From positions 182,513 to 246,512 of the forward strand of contig NZ_JARPUS010000007.1 in the NCBI RefSeq assembly GCF_029537485.1: a stretch of 64,000 bases of DNA, in the 5' to 3' direction. The translations under genes and the position numbers were made by a program. Under the pieces are notes generated by a model, which was not told the DNA's origin, made no database searches, and was given only the letters and a program-made list of their open reading frames with translations. The DNA comes from Pseudomonas sp. GOM6. Its GTDB lineage: Bacteria; Pseudomonadota; Gammaproteobacteria; Pseudomonadales; Pseudomonadaceae. Below are positions 1-8,909 of this stretch, in pieces; within the stretch, counting starts at the first letter, position 1; every line of letters starts with the position of its first letter.

Positions 1-52
1 GCCACAGGGCATCTAGGTAGCGGTCAATCAGAGGGTGGTCGATAACGGGCAT
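1..52 (-). CDS. xerD: Site-specific tyrosine recombinase XerD, N-terminal fragment (cut by window edge)
   Basis: Only the first 17 codons are present, reading MPVIDHPLIDRYLDALW. This matches the start of the XerD family, where a short variable tail is followed by a conserved 'FLDALWLEKxL'-like segment. XerD works with XerC to resolve chromosome dimers at dif during division. The gene is divergent from the antiporter at 129. In pseudomonads xerD sits beside this antiporter and the rplS-trmD operon, which supports the call. No strong Shine-Dalgarno is visible before the ATG. The identification rests on a short peptide plus gene order. Confidence 0.72.
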   Translation of the reverse strand, partial: MPVIDHPLIDRYLDALW

Positions 53-128
53 GGCCAGGCTGTATTTGAGGAAGACAACCGCTAGTCTTCCATAGCCAAC
101 CTACCCTCACCAGAGACACGGAGTCCTG

Positions 129-1928
129 ATGAACGAAACGCACGTCCTCCTCGGCATCGGCGGCATCGGGGCCGCCGCGCTGGCCAGCCAATGGCTGGCC
201 TGGCGCCTGCGCCTGCCGGCAATCCTGTTCCTGCTCATCTGCGGCATTCTCGCCGGCCCGGTACTCGGACTGCTCGACCCCGAAGCACTCTTCGGCCCCC
301 TGCTGTTCCCACTGGTATCGCTGTCCGTCGCCCTGATCCTGTTCGAGGGCAGCCTGACCCTGCGACTGTCGGAATGGAAGGAGATCGGCGGCGTGGTTCA
401 GCGCATGGTCACCCTGGGAGCTCTGGCGACCTGGCTGGTGATCGCCGCCGCCACCCACTACCTGCTCGGTTTCTCCTGGGACCTGGCCGTGCTGTTCGGT
501 ACGTTGACCCTAGTCACCGGCCCTACGGTGATCGTCCCCATGCTGCGGGTGATGCGCCCCAATGCAGCGGTGGCCAACATCCTGCGCTGGGAAGGCATCG
601 TTATCGACCCCATCGGCGCCCTGCTGGCCGTCGTGGTGTACAGCTTCATCGCCAGCCGCAGCGGCAGCACACCGCTTGGCGAGAGCATACTGACCTTCGC
701 TCAGGTGATCGCCTGCGGCAGTTTCTTCGGCGTGGTGGGCGGCTGGTCTTTCGGCCAGGCACTGCGCCGCCACTGGCTACCGGAATACCTGGAAAATCTC
801 GGCGCCCTGGCCGCCGTGCTGGGCATTTTCATCGCCAGCAACCTGCTGGTACACGAATCCGGACTACTGGCCGTGACCGTGATGGGCATGTGGCTGGCCA
901 ACATGCGCGGGGTAGACGTCAAGCACATCCTGCACTTCAAGGAGAACCTCAGCGTCCTGCTGATCTCCGGACTGTTCATCCTGCTGGCTGCCCGCCTAGA
1001 CCTGAAAGCCCTGATCGCCCTCGGTCCGGCAACCTTGCTGCTGCTGGCGATTATCCAGTTCATCGCCCGCCCGCTCTGCGTGGCCCTGAGCACCTTCGGC
1101 TCCAACCTGAACTGGCGTGAACGCTCTCTGCTGGCCTGGATCGCCCCGCGCGGCATCGTGGCTGCCGCCGTATCGGCCATCTTTGCCGAACGGCTGGAGG
1201 CTCATGGCGTGGCCCAGGCTGAACTGCTGGTCCCTCTGACCTTTCTGGTGATCATCGGCACCGTGGTCCTGCAGAGCGCCACCGCGCGTCCGCTGGCCCA
1301 GTTGCTGAAAGTATCGGAGCCTTCACCCCGCGGTTTTCTGATCATCGGCGCCAACCCCGTGGCCCGCGCCATCGGCAAAGCCCTGCAGCAGCGCAACCAC
1401 CGCATCTTGCTGACCGACTCCAGCTGGGAAAACATCAGCGCCGCACGCATGGACGGCCTGCCCACTTACTTCGGCAACCCGGCTTCCCAGCACGCCGACG
1501 CGCATCTGGACCTGATCGGACTCGGCCAACTGCTCGCCCTGTCTCCCTCCAGCGAACAGAACAGCGTGGCCTGCACGCGCTTCCGCCCCGACTTTGGCAA
1601 GGCCAACCTGTACTACCTGCCAAGCCAGCGCGAACAGCGCCTGAGCGAGAAGCACCGCACCAGCGACGAGCACCGCGGCCAGCCTTTCGGCTACCCGGCG
1701 CAAAACTATGGCCAACTGGCCAGCGCTCTGGCACGCGGTGCAGAAGTGCGCAGCACCACCCTCTCCGGCAGCTTCGGCTGGGCCGACTACCAGGCCCTGT
1801 ACGGCGAACGGGCCACCTTGCTGCTGGCCTTCGACCCCAAAGGCTGGTTCCACATCGCCAGCGCCACGCTGAGCTTTACCCCGGATGCCGACTGGACGCT
1901 GGTCGCCCTGATCGAGCCCGAGGCATAA
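129..1928 (+). CDS. Cation:proton antiporter, CPA1/NhaP type, with C-terminal TrkA-N-like domain
   Basis: A 599-residue inner-membrane protein that should exchange Na+ or K+ for protons. About twelve hydrophobic segments fill residues 5-395. Residues 130-135 (TGPTVI) and the 'EGIVIDPIGALLA' stretch near 155-167, with Asp160, match the ion-binding core of CPA1 exchangers. An 'APRGIVAAAV' segment lies near 340-350. From about 400 a cytoplasmic region starts with 'GFLIIGANPVARAIGKAL', a Rossmann-like TrkA-N/RCK fold that may sense nucleotides. The ATG at 129 follows an ACGGAG-like Shine-Dalgarno. Ion specificity cannot be read from the sequence. Confidence 0.9.
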   Translation: MNETHVLLGIGGIGAAALASQWLAWRLRLPAILFLLICGILAGPVLGLLDPEALFGPLLFPLVSLSVALILFEGSLTLRLSEWKEIGGVVQRMVTLGALATWLVIAAATHYLLGFSWDLAVLFGTLTLVTGPTVIVPMLRVMRPNAAVANILRWEGIVIDPIGALLAVVVYSFIASRSGSTPLGESILTFAQVIACGSFFGVVGGWSFGQALRRHWLPEYLENLGALAAVLGIFIASNLLVHESGLLAVTVMGMWLANMRGVDVKHILHFKENLSVLLISGLFILLAARLDLKALIALGPATLLLLAIIQFIARPLCVALSTFGSNLNWRERSLLAWIAPRGIVAAAVSAIFAERLEAHGVAQAELLVPLTFLVIIGTVVLQSATARPLAQLLKVSEPSPRGFLIIGANPVARAIGKALQQRNHRILLTDSSWENISAARMDGLPTYFGNPASQHADAHLDLIGLGQLLALSPSSEQNSVACTRFRPDFGKANLYYLPSQREQRLSEKHRTSDEHRGQPFGYPAQNYGQLASALARGAEVRSTTLSGSFGWADYQALYGERATLLLAFDPKGWFHIASATLSFTPDADWTLVALIEPEA

Positions 1929-1930
1929 CA

Positions 1931-1956
1931 ACAAGGCGCCCCTCGGGGCGCCTTGT
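1931..1956. terminator. Bidirectional hairpin terminator between convergent genes
   Basis: A perfect inverted repeat (ACAAGGCGCC... / ...GGCGCCTTGT) with an 11-12 bp stem and a tiny loop lies between the antiporter stop and the convergent thioesterase stop. There is no long T-run, but position and stem strength suit a shared terminator. Confidence 0.7.
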
Positions 1957-1959
1957 CAT

Positions 1960-2370
1960 TCAGTTGAAATCGGCCAGCACCGGAATCGGCTTCTTGTCCT
2001 CGTCGATGGCGACAAAGCTGAACACGCCATTGATGGCACGCTCGCGACCGCCGCAGTACATACCCTCGACGAACACCTCCACCTCGACCTTGAGGCTGGT
2101 GTTACCCACCGCGATCACCCGGCCGATCAGCTCAACGATGGAGCCGGCGGGAATCGCATGCTTGAAGTCGATGCGGTCGGTCGACACCGTCACCAGCGGC
2201 AAACGGCAGAAGCGCGTGGCGGCGATGAATGACACTTCGTCCATCCAGGCCAGCGCCGTGCCGCCGAACAGGGTGTTGTGATGATTGGTGGTCGGCGGAA
2301 ACACCGCCTTGACCACGCGGGTCTCCGACAACTCGGTTCGACGCTGGATCTCTTGCTCTCTCGGGGTCAT
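1960..2370 (-). CDS. Acyl-CoA thioesterase, hotdog fold (YciA/BACH-like)
   Basis: A 136-residue single hotdog-domain enzyme that hydrolyses acyl-CoA to free acid and CoA in the cytoplasm. The segment 'HHNTLFGGTALAWMDEVSFIAA' contains the conserved Asn-Thr-x-Phe-Gly-Gly and the acidic residue used for catalysis in this family, and the last residues are typical of YciA-like proteins. I chose the ATG at 2370 (MTPREQEIQRRTELSETRVV) because the upstream 20 codons of the open frame look like untranslated sequence. Acyl-chain preference is unknown. Confidence 0.85.
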   Translation of the reverse strand: MTPREQEIQRRTELSETRVVKAVFPPTTNHHNTLFGGTALAWMDEVSFIAATRFCRLPLVTVSTDRIDFKHAIPAGSIVELIGRVIAVGNTSLKVEVEVFVEGMYCGGRERAINGVFSFVAIDEDKKPIPVLADFN

Positions 2371-2480
2371 GCCACTAATGCTCCAGATGGACTGTGGCCG
2401 CCCGTGCCGCGCTGTTGTGGTTATTGTCACGCTGCCCGTACGGCAGGGCTGGAACTCGTCGGTCAGCGAGCTCCAGAAAC

Positions 2481-2509
2481 AAAAAAAGCAGCCCGGAGGC
2501 TGCTTTTTT
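2481..2509 (-). terminator. Rho-independent terminator of the rpsP-rimM-trmD-rplS operon
   Basis: On the minus strand the hairpin GCAGCC-TCCG-GGCTGC is followed by a run of T (seen as AAAAAAA at 2481-2487 on the plus strand). It lies 21 bases after the rplS stop. Confidence 0.88.
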
Positions 2510-2529
2510 CAGGTCGGAAGACCGTCCGA

Positions 2530-2880
2530 TCAGGACAGCTTTTCCTTGATGCGCGCTGCCTTGCCGGACAGGTCGCGGAGGTAGTACAGCTTGGCCTTGC
2601 GCACGTCACCACGACGCTTCACGCTCACGCTGTCGATCAGCGGCGAGTAGGTCTGGAAGGTACGCTCAACGCCAACACCGTTGGAGATCTTACGTACGGT
2701 GAAAGCGCTGTTCAGGCCGCGGTTACGCTTGCCGATCACCACACCTTCGAAAGCCTGGAGACGGGAACGGTCGCCTTCCTTCACTTTCACTTGAACGATG
2801 ATGGTGTCGCCCGGGGCGAAGGCCGGGACTTCTTTGTTCATCTGCTCGGCTTCGAGCTGCTGAATGATCTTGTTGGTCAT
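2530..2880 (-). CDS. rplS: 50S ribosomal protein L19
   Basis: A 116-residue protein of typical L19 length, including '[32 protein letters not shown]' features (not quoted in full order elsewhere) and the closing '[16 protein letters not shown]'. L19 sits at the interface of the 30S and 50S subunits. It is the last gene of the rpsP-rimM-trmD-rplS operon, separated from trmD by 40 bases and followed by a strong terminator. The start codon is supported by an upstream AGGAG (TAGGAGCACAGCATG when read on the minus strand). Confidence 0.98.
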   Translation of the reverse strand: MTNKIIQQLEAEQMNKEVPAFAPGDTIIVQVKVKEGDRSRLQAFEGVVIGKRNRGLNSAFTVRKISNGVGVERTFQTYSPLIDSVSVKRRGDVRKAKLYYLRDLSGKAARIKEKLS

Positions 2881-2920
2881 GCTGTGCTCCTAAGACAAAC
2901 CTGAGTTTGTCATCGATACG

Positions 2921-3664
2921 TTAACTATCGTCCCGCTGGCGGATGTATTCCTCCAGCAGCTTTTGCTCTTCTCCAGAAAGCGAGCGGCAATCCAGAAGAT
3001 CGGGGCGACGCTCCCAGGTCCGACCAAGGGACTGCTGGAGGCGCCAACGCCGGATGTGTTCGTGGTTGCCACTGAGCAACACATCAGGAACACGTTTGCC
3101 CTCGTACAGCTCCGGACGGGTGTAATGAGGACAATCGAGAAGGCCGTCACTAAACGAGTCCTCCTCGGCGGAATCTGCATGCCCGAGCGCGCCCGGTAGC
3201 AGCCGCGTAACAGCATCGATCAGCACCATCGCCGGAAGCTCACCGCCGGAGAGGACATAATCGCCAATCGACCATTCCTCATCGACATGCGCTTCAATGA
3301 AACGCTCGTCGATGCCTTCGTAGCGGCCGGCGATGAGAATCAGCGCCTGCTCGCTAGCCAGTTCACGAACCCCCTGCTGACTCAGCTGGCGGCCCTGCGG
3401 CGACAGGTAGATCACCTTCGCTGCTTCCCCTGCATCCGCCTTGGCCGCAGCCAGGGCATCTTCCAGAGGCTTGATCTTCATCACCATGCCGGGGCCACCG
3501 CCGAAAGGGCGATCATCCACGGTCTGATGACGGTCGGCGGTGTAATCTCGCAACTGCCGGCAGTTCAACTGCAGCAGCCCCTGCTTCACCGCACGACTGG
3601 TAATACCGTACTGACTGATGGCAGCGAACATCTCCGGAAAGATGCTGATGACTTCAACACGCAT
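2921..3664 (-). CDS. trmD: tRNA (guanine37-N1)-methyltransferase TrmD
   Basis: A 247-residue SPOUT methyltransferase that makes m1G37 in tRNAs reading CNN codons and so prevents +1 frameshifting. The trefoil-knot SAM site is visible as '[13 protein letters not shown]' (near residues 50-62), '[10 protein letters not shown]' (near 110-120) and '[15 protein letters not shown]' (near 130-145). The '[18 protein letters not shown]' segment carries the catalytic Asp of the family. It sits 9 bases after rimM in the usual ribosomal-protein operon. Confidence 0.98.
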   Translation of the reverse strand: MRVEVISIFPEMFAAISQYGITSRAVKQGLLQLNCRQLRDYTADRHQTVDDRPFGGGPGMVMKIKPLEDALAAAKADAGEAAKVIYLSPQGRQLSQQGVRELASEQALILIAGRYEGIDERFIEAHVDEEWSIGDYVLSGGELPAMVLIDAVTRLLPGALGHADSAEEDSFSDGLLDCPHYTRPELYEGKRVPDVLLSGNHEHIRRWRLQQSLGRTWERRPDLLDCRSLSGEEQKLLEEYIRQRDDS

Positions 3665-3673
3665 GGTCGGGGC

Positions 3674-4207
3674 TCAGAAATCCGCGTCCCAGTCCACCCG
3701 CATCTCGCCAGCGGCCAGGTCGATCTGCTGCACGCACTGCTCGGTATAGGGCAGCAAACGCTCGCGATCATCCAGGCTGCCCGCACAGGGCTTGACCACC
3801 ATCACATCGTTGGCGCCGGTTTCCAGCAGGTGATCGAGGCGCCCGAGCAGTTGCCCTTGCATGTCGATCACGTTCAGCCCTACCAGTTGGTACCAGTAGA
3901 ACTCGCCCTCTTCGAGGTCAGGCAACTGCTCACGGGGTACACAGATCTCGAATCCTGCGTAGGTGCGGGCCACCTCGCGATCATCGAGCCCCTTGAGCTT
4001 GGCTACCAGTACCTTGCCTTGCAGGCGACCGTTGACCAGCTCCATCTGCTTGACCTCGCCATCGCGCCTGAGCGTCCAACGGCGGTAGTCGAGCAGATTG
4101 TCGATCGGGTCGGTGAAGGAGTAAATCTTCACTTCCCCACGCACGCCGTGCACCGAAGTGATTTTGCCGAGGACGACCAGGTCCTCAGCTGACGGCGTAG
4201 CGTTCAT
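3674..4207 (-). CDS. rimM: 16S rRNA processing / 30S maturation factor RimM
   Basis: A 177-residue protein with an N-terminal RimM beta-barrel ('VVLGKITSVHGVRGEVKIYS', about residues 10-30) and a C-terminal PRC-barrel ('FYWYQLVGLNVIDMQGQLLG', about 100-120). RimM binds S19 and helps assemble the head of the 30S subunit. The start lies 5 bases after the rpsP stop, so the two are probably translationally coupled. Confidence 0.97.
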   Translation of the reverse strand: MNATPSAEDLVVLGKITSVHGVRGEVKIYSFTDPIDNLLDYRRWTLRRDGEVKQMELVNGRLQGKVLVAKLKGLDDREVARTYAGFEICVPREQLPDLEEGEFYWYQLVGLNVIDMQGQLLGRLDHLLETGANDVMVVKPCAGSLDDRERLLPYTEQCVQQIDLAAGEMRVDWDADF

Positions 4208-4212
4208 AGTGC

Positions 4213-4464
4213 TTAGGCAGCAGCCTTAGCAGCTTCCTTCAGCAGCTGAGCAACGCGCTCAGACGGCTGGGCGCCCTGGCTCAGCCAGTAGGTAGCGCGC
4301 TCCTGGTTTACGGAGAGCTTCACTTCGGCACCAGTGGCGATCGGGTTGAAGAAGCCGATACGCTCAACAAAGCGACCATCGCGCGCATTGCGGCTGTTGG
4401 TCACGGTCAGGTGGTAGAAGGGGCGCTTCTTGGAGCCGCCACGAGCAAGACGGATGGTTACCAT
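4213..4464 (-). CDS. rpsP: 30S ribosomal protein S16
   Basis: An 83-residue S16 with the family start '[21 protein letters not shown]'-type sequence (20 residues matched closely) and '[14 protein letters not shown]'. First gene of the rpsP-rimM-trmD-rplS operon. The start is preceded on the minus strand by 'CAGGAACGAAGTTCA', a good Shine-Dalgarno at somewhat long spacing. Confidence 0.98.
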   Translation of the reverse strand: MVTIRLARGGSKKRPFYHLTVTNSRNARDGRFVERIGFFNPIATGAEVKLSVNQERATYWLSQGAQPSERVAQLLKEAAKAAA

Positions 4465-4536
4465 TGAACTTCGTTCCTGTAATCGGTGCTAACTTAAGGC
4501 ACACACTTTGAGGGGCCAAGGCCCGAAAGGCCGCAT

Positions 4537-4564
4537 ATTCTAAGGATTATCCGGCCATTTGCAA
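4537..4564 (-). promoter_or_regulatory. Candidate sigma70 promoter of the rpsP operon
   Basis: Read on the minus strand, TTGCAA (4564-4559) and TAGAAT (4542-4537) are separated by 16 bp. They are followed by a leader of about 65 bases that contains a GGCC-TTTC-GGCC hairpin before rpsP. The hexamers fit sigma70 consensus and no other promoter-like pair is visible in this gap. Inference from sequence only. Confidence 0.5.
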
Positions 4565-4595
4565 ATCTCTTTTTCCGCCGCCCATCGGCAGCGGC

Positions 4596-5969
4596 TTACA
4601 GCTTGGGCATGCCGCCCGGCATCATCCCGCCCAGACCACGCATCATCTTGGCCATGCCGCCCTTGGCGGTGAACTTCTTCATCATCTTTTGCATCTGCTT
4701 GTGCTGCTTGATCAGCCGCCCAACATCCTGCACCTGAGTGCCGGAGCCGAGGGCGATGCGGCGCTTGCGCGAGCCGCTGATGACTTCCGGATCACGGCGC
4801 TCGGCCGGCGTCATGGAGTTGATGATGGCTTCCATCTGCTTGAACTGCTTTTCTGCCGCACCCTGCGCATTGCCCATCTGCGACAGATTGACCCCGCCGA
4901 TGGACGGCAGCTTGTCCATCAGGCCACCGAGGCCACCCATGTTCTTCATCTGCTGCAGCTGATCGCGGAAGTCTTCGAGATCGAAGCCCTTGCCCTTCTT
5001 CAGCTTCTTGGTGAGTTTCTCGGCCTTCTCGCGATCGAGCGTCTGTTCGGCCTGCTCGATCAGGCTGAGCACGTCGCCCATGCCAAGGATGCGCGAAGCG
5101 ATACGATCCGGATGGAAAGGCTCCAGCGCTTCGCTCTTCTCGCCCATACCGATGAACTTGATCGGCTTGCCGGTGATATGGCGCACCGACAGCGCGGCAC
5201 CGCCACGCGCGTCACCGTCGACCTTGGTCAGCACCACGCCGGTCAGCGGCAGTGCATCGCCAAAGGCCTTGGCGGTATTGGCGGCGTCCTGACCGGTCAT
5301 GGCATCCACCACGAACAGGGTCTCGGCCGGCTTGATCGCCGCGTGAACGGCCTGGATCTCGGCCATCATTTCTTCATCGACAGCCAGGCGACCGGCGGTA
5401 TCGACAATCACCACATCGATGAACTTGAGCTTGGCCTCGGCGATCGCCGCTTGGGCAATGGCCACCGGCTTCTGACTAATGTCGGAGGGGAAAAAGGTCA
5501 CACCGATGTCGCCGGCCAGGGTCTCCAGCTGCTTGATCGCCGCCGGACGGTAAACGTCGGCAGACACCACCATGACCGTCTTCTTCTTGCGCTCTTTGAG
5601 GAAGCGCGCCAGCTTGCCGGCGGTAGTGGTCTTACCGGCACCCTGCAGGCCAGCCATCAGCACCACGGCGGGCGGCGCGACATTCAGGGCGAGGTCTTCG
5701 TTAGCCGCGCCCATCAGCTCTTCCAGCTCGGCACGGACGATCTTCACGAAGGCCTGGCCAGGCGTCAGGCTCTTCGACACCTCGGCACCGACCGCGCGCT
5801 CCTTGACCTTGTTGACGAAGTCCTTGACCACCGGCAAGGCAACGTCAGCCTCGAGCAGGGCCATGCGCACCTCGCGCAGGGTGTCCTTGATGTTGTCCTC
5901 GCTCAGCTTGGCCTTGCCGGTAACATGGCGCAGCGTCTGGGACAGGCGGTCGGTTAGGTTCTCGAACAT
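4596..5969 (-). CDS. ffh: Signal recognition particle protein Ffh
   Basis: A 457-residue SRP54 GTPase that binds signal sequences of nascent membrane proteins together with 4.5S RNA and delivers ribosomes to FtsY. It has an N domain (1-90), a G domain with P-loop 'GLQGAGKTTT' at about 107-116, the 'DTAGRLAVDEEMM' and 'TKVDGDARGG' motifs, and a methionine-rich M domain (about 300-457) ending in 'MMRGLGGMMPGGMPKL'. It is transcribed in the same direction as rpsP but separated by 131 bp containing its own promoter, so it is upstream rather than clearly co-transcribed. Divergent from the CcsA-like gene. Confidence 0.98.
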   Translation of the reverse strand: MFENLTDRLSQTLRHVTGKAKLSEDNIKDTLREVRMALLEADVALPVVKDFVNKVKERAVGAEVSKSLTPGQAFVKIVRAELEELMGAANEDLALNVAPPAVVLMAGLQGAGKTTTAGKLARFLKERKKKTVMVVSADVYRPAAIKQLETLAGDIGVTFFPSDISQKPVAIAQAAIAEAKLKFIDVVIVDTAGRLAVDEEMMAEIQAVHAAIKPAETLFVVDAMTGQDAANTAKAFGDALPLTGVVLTKVDGDARGGAALSVRHITGKPIKFIGMGEKSEALEPFHPDRIASRILGMGDVLSLIEQAEQTLDREKAEKLTKKLKKGKGFDLEDFRDQLQQMKNMGGLGGLMDKLPSIGGVNLSQMGNAQGAAEKQFKQMEAIINSMTPAERRDPEVISGSRKRRIALGSGTQVQDVGRLIKQHKQMQKMMKKFTAKGGMAKMMRGLGGMMPGGMPKL

Positions 5970-6111
5970 GCGCGATCCTTAAAACAGGGGGCTTGCAGCA
6001 GGTGGGCGAGTATACCCAAGAGGCGGCGACGCCGACACCGCCGGCGGTCTTTCGTGAAACGCTTCTTATGTGCCAAACTCACGGCCTTTCGGGCCCGCCG
6101 TACAAGGATTT

Positions 6112-6912
6112 ATGCACCCTCTGCTGCCCAGCTTGGCCGCCGCAGCCATTTATGCCGGCGCCACTACATACCAAGGCATGCGCCTGGCCAAACGCGAAGC
6201 GCCGAACAAACCGCTTTTGGCGCTACTGGCCCTGATCGCCCTGTTCTTCCATGGCGGCAGCCTGTTCATGCAACTGCATGCCAGCGCCGGCCTGAGCCTC
6301 GACTTCTTCAGTGCCGCCAGCCTGATTGCCTTTGCGGTCATCGCCATCACCCTGCTGGCCTGCTCGCGCATCCCGGTCGAGAACCTGCTGCTGATCCTCA
6401 TGCCCCTGGGCCTGCTGACCGTGCTGCTGGCGCAGTTCCTGCCCAGCGGCACGCTGAAGCCGATCGACGAGGAACCCGGCATCATCGCCCATATCCTGCT
6501 GTCGATCCTGGCCTACGGCCTGCTGACCATCGCCATGTTCCAGGCCCTGCTGCTGGCGCTGCAGGACCATCAGCTCAAGCACAAGCACCCGTCCGGTCTG
6601 ATCCGCAACTTCCCGCCCTTGCAGACCATGGAAAGCCTGCTGTTTGGCTTCCTCTGGGCTGGCTGGCTGCTGTTGTCGTTCTCGTTGCTGTCCGGCTGGC
6701 TGTTCTTCGAGGATCTGTTCGCTCAGCATCTGGTACACAAGACCGTGCTGTCGTGCGTGGCCTGGGTGGTGTTCGCCGTGCTGCTGTGGGGCCGCCATCA
6801 ACTCGGCTGGCGCGGGCACAAGGCAATCCGCTGGACCCTGGCCGGCTTCTGCCTGCTGATGCTGGCCTACTTCGGCAGCAAGCTGGTTCGCGAATTCATC
6901 CTGCACATCTGA
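6112..6912 (+). CDS. CcsA/YpjD-type inner-membrane protein (cytochrome c assembly-like)
   Basis: A 266-residue, very hydrophobic protein with about eight transmembrane segments. It resembles the cytochrome c assembly protein domain family found beside ffh in pseudomonads and E. coli (YpjD). The 'LSILAYGLLTIAMFQALLLALQ' stretch near 125-146 and 'WLFFEDLFAQHLVHKTVLS' near 200-218 are typical. The family relates to haem-handling CcsA proteins, but this branch has no proven haem function. I chose the ATG at 6112 (MHPLLPSLAAAAIY) after the AAGGA at about 6104, rather than the further upstream ATG at 6070. Confidence 0.85.
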   Translation: MHPLLPSLAAAAIYAGATTYQGMRLAKREAPNKPLLALLALIALFFHGGSLFMQLHASAGLSLDFFSAASLIAFAVIAITLLACSRIPVENLLLILMPLGLLTVLLAQFLPSGTLKPIDEEPGIIAHILLSILAYGLLTIAMFQALLLALQDHQLKHKHPSGLIRNFPPLQTMESLLFGFLWAGWLLLSFSLLSGWLFFEDLFAQHLVHKTVLSCVAWVVFAVLLWGRHQLGWRGHKAIRWTLAGFCLLMLAYFGSKLVREFILHI

Positions 6913-6922
6913 GGCAACCCCT

Positions 6923-8197
6923 GTGGCAGAGCTTCATCCTGGCTTTCTCCTGGGCTTGCTGGCCTTCCTGATCCTGTGTTCGGCGTTCTTCTCCAGCTCC
7001 GAGACTGGCATCATCAGCCTCAACCGCTACCGCCTGAGGCATAAAGCCCGCGAAGGGCATCGCGGCGCCAAGCGCGCCAGCGCCCTGCTTGGTCGTCCGG
7101 ACCGCCTGCTCGGCACCATTCTCATCGGCAACAACTTCGTCAACATCCTCGCCTCAGCCATCGCCACTGTGCTGGCCATGCAAATCTGGGGCGAAGCCGG
7201 CATCGCCATTGCCACGGTGGCCTTGACCATCGTGCTGCTGATCTTCGGCGAAATCACCCCCAAAACCCTGGCAGCCCTGCATCCCGAACGCATTGCCTAC
7301 CCGGCCAGCCTGCCGCTGCAGATCATGCTCAAGCTGTTCTACCCGCTGGTGATCGCGCTGAACACCATCAGCAATGGTCTGCTGCGCCTGTTCGGCGTCG
7401 ACCCCAATGCCCGCGGCAGTGACAGCCTGACCACCGAGGAACTGCGCAGCGTGGTGCGCGAATCCGGCCAGTCGTTGCCGAAAAATCGCCAGAACATGCT
7501 GCTCGGTGTACTGGACCTGGAAACCGTGTCGGTCAACGACATCATGATCCCACGCAGTGAGATCATCGGTATCGACCTCGAACACTCGCTCGGCCGCATC
7601 ATTCAGCAGCTGCAGAGCACCCGCCACACACGCCTGCCGGTCTACCGCCAGGACATCAACCAGGTCGAAGGCGTGGTGCACATGCGCCAGCTGGCCCGGC
7701 GCCTGGCGCATAACCAACTGACCCACGAAACGCTGCTGCAGGCCTGCCAGCCCACCTACTTCGTGCCGGAAAACACCCCCCTGTCCACCCAGTTGCTGAA
7801 TTTCCAGAAGGAAAAGCGGCGCATGGGCCTGGTGGTCGACGAGTATGGCGACGTGCAGGGGCTGATTACCCTGGAGGACGTGCTGGAAGAAATCGTCGGC
7901 GACCTCAGCGGCAAGGATCAGCAACAGCACACCGAAATCCAGGGCCAGGAAGACGGCAGCCAGATCGTCGAAGGCAGTGCCAACATCCGCGAGCTGAATC
8001 GTGCCCTGGGCTGGCACCTGCCCAGCGAAGGACCGAAAACCCTCAATGGCCTGATCACCGAGGCACTGGAAACCATCCCCGACTGCCCGGTATGCCTGAA
8101 GATCGGCCCCTACCGCCTGGAAATCCTCGAATCCAGTGAAAACCGGGTGAAGAGCGTGCGCCTGTGGCAGGCGCAGCTTATCCGCAGCGCGGATTGA
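6923..8197 (+). CDS. HlyC/CorC family transporter with CNNM and CBS domains
   Basis: A 424-residue membrane protein. Residues 1-180 form the DUF21/CNNM transmembrane domain ('AFFSSSETGIISLNRYRLR' near 21-39 and 'GNNFVNILASAIAT'). A CBS pair spans about 205-325 ('VNDIMIPRSEIIGID', 'VVDEYGDVQGLITLEDVLEEIVGD'), and a CorC_HlyC domain occupies 340-420. The family is linked to magnesium and cobalt homeostasis. The start is a GTG 10 bases after the previous stop, so the two genes probably form an operon. Substrate cannot be read from sequence. Confidence 0.92.
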   Translation: MAELHPGFLLGLLAFLILCSAFFSSSETGIISLNRYRLRHKAREGHRGAKRASALLGRPDRLLGTILIGNNFVNILASAIATVLAMQIWGEAGIAIATVALTIVLLIFGEITPKTLAALHPERIAYPASLPLQIMLKLFYPLVIALNTISNGLLRLFGVDPNARGSDSLTTEELRSVVRESGQSLPKNRQNMLLGVLDLETVSVNDIMIPRSEIIGIDLEHSLGRIIQQLQSTRHTRLPVYRQDINQVEGVVHMRQLARRLAHNQLTHETLLQACQPTYFVPENTPLSTQLLNFQKEKRRMGLVVDEYGDVQGLITLEDVLEEIVGDLSGKDQQQHTEIQGQEDGSQIVEGSANIRELNRALGWHLPSEGPKTLNGLITEALETIPDCPVCLKIGPYRLEILESSENRVKSVRLWQAQLIRSAD

Positions 8198-8909
8198 GAC
8201 GTTCGGCCAGGCCCTCGGCCCACACGCGGTAGCCCAGCGCCGAAGGGTGATAGCCGTCGCGCGCCAGATACTCCGGCGTGACCGTCAGCCCCAGCTTCAC
8301 ATACTCCACCCGCTCTTCCGCACAGGTACGATCCAGCACCGCATCGAGCAGGGCCGCGCGCACGCCGAGCAGGCGCCGCAGCAGCCAGGGCAAAGCGGTG
8401 AAATGCTGAATCGGCGGTACACCGGTGAACGCCACTTGTGCCCCTTGGGCCGCCAACGCCCGACTCAGATTGCGCAATGCCTCAGACCAACGTGCCTGCG
8501 AACTGAGATGAGTGGTGTCGTTGACGCCAAACACCAGCAGCACCAGATCCGCCGGCTCGCTCAGGGCCAACGGCAACAAGCGCTCACAGGCCTCTCCCGC
8601 CGTGATCCCGTTCTCGCCACAGGCACGCCAGAGCACCGGACGTTGAAGACGAACGGACAGCGCCTGCGCCAACTGACCGGCCAGCGCCTCGGTCTGCGCC
8701 TCGACGCCCACGCCAGCCACGGTGGACTCGCCAATCAGCAACAGGCGCAGCGGCTCGGCAGAAAACTCCGCGCCAGCCATTCCAGTTTGCGCACCAGCCG
8801 CCGGCGGCAGACGCAGCGCCGTACGCCGCGTCCATAGCGCCTGCGGCAAAACCACCGGCAGCAACGCCAGGGTCAGCCCCCACCACAGGCCGGCGCGCAG
8901 ATGACTCAC
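8178..8909 (-). CDS. SGNH/GDSL-family hydrolase with N-terminal membrane anchor
   Basis: A 243-residue esterase-like protein. Residues 7-27 are a hydrophobic anchor or signal. The SGNH blocks are visible: block I is '[12 protein letters not shown]' with Ser62 (GES instead of GDS), block III '[12 protein letters not shown]' supplies the Asn, and block V '[16 protein letters not shown]' near 217-232 supplies the Asp/His pair. The likely site of action is the periplasmic side. It converges on the CorC gene, overlapping its 3' end by 20 bases, and its start overlaps the purT stop by 4 bases (ATGA). Substrate unknown. Confidence 0.88.
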   Translation of the reverse strand: MSHLRAGLWWGLTLALLPVVLPQALWTRRTALRLPPAAGAQTGMAGAEFSAEPLRLLLIGESTVAGVGVEAQTEALAGQLAQALSVRLQRPVLWRACGENGITAGEACERLLPLALSEPADLVLLVFGVNDTTHLSSQARWSEALRNLSRALAAQGAQVAFTGVPPIQHFTALPWLLRRLLGVRAALLDAVLDRTCAEERVEYVKLGLTVTPEYLARDGYHPSALGYRVWAEGLAERLNPRCG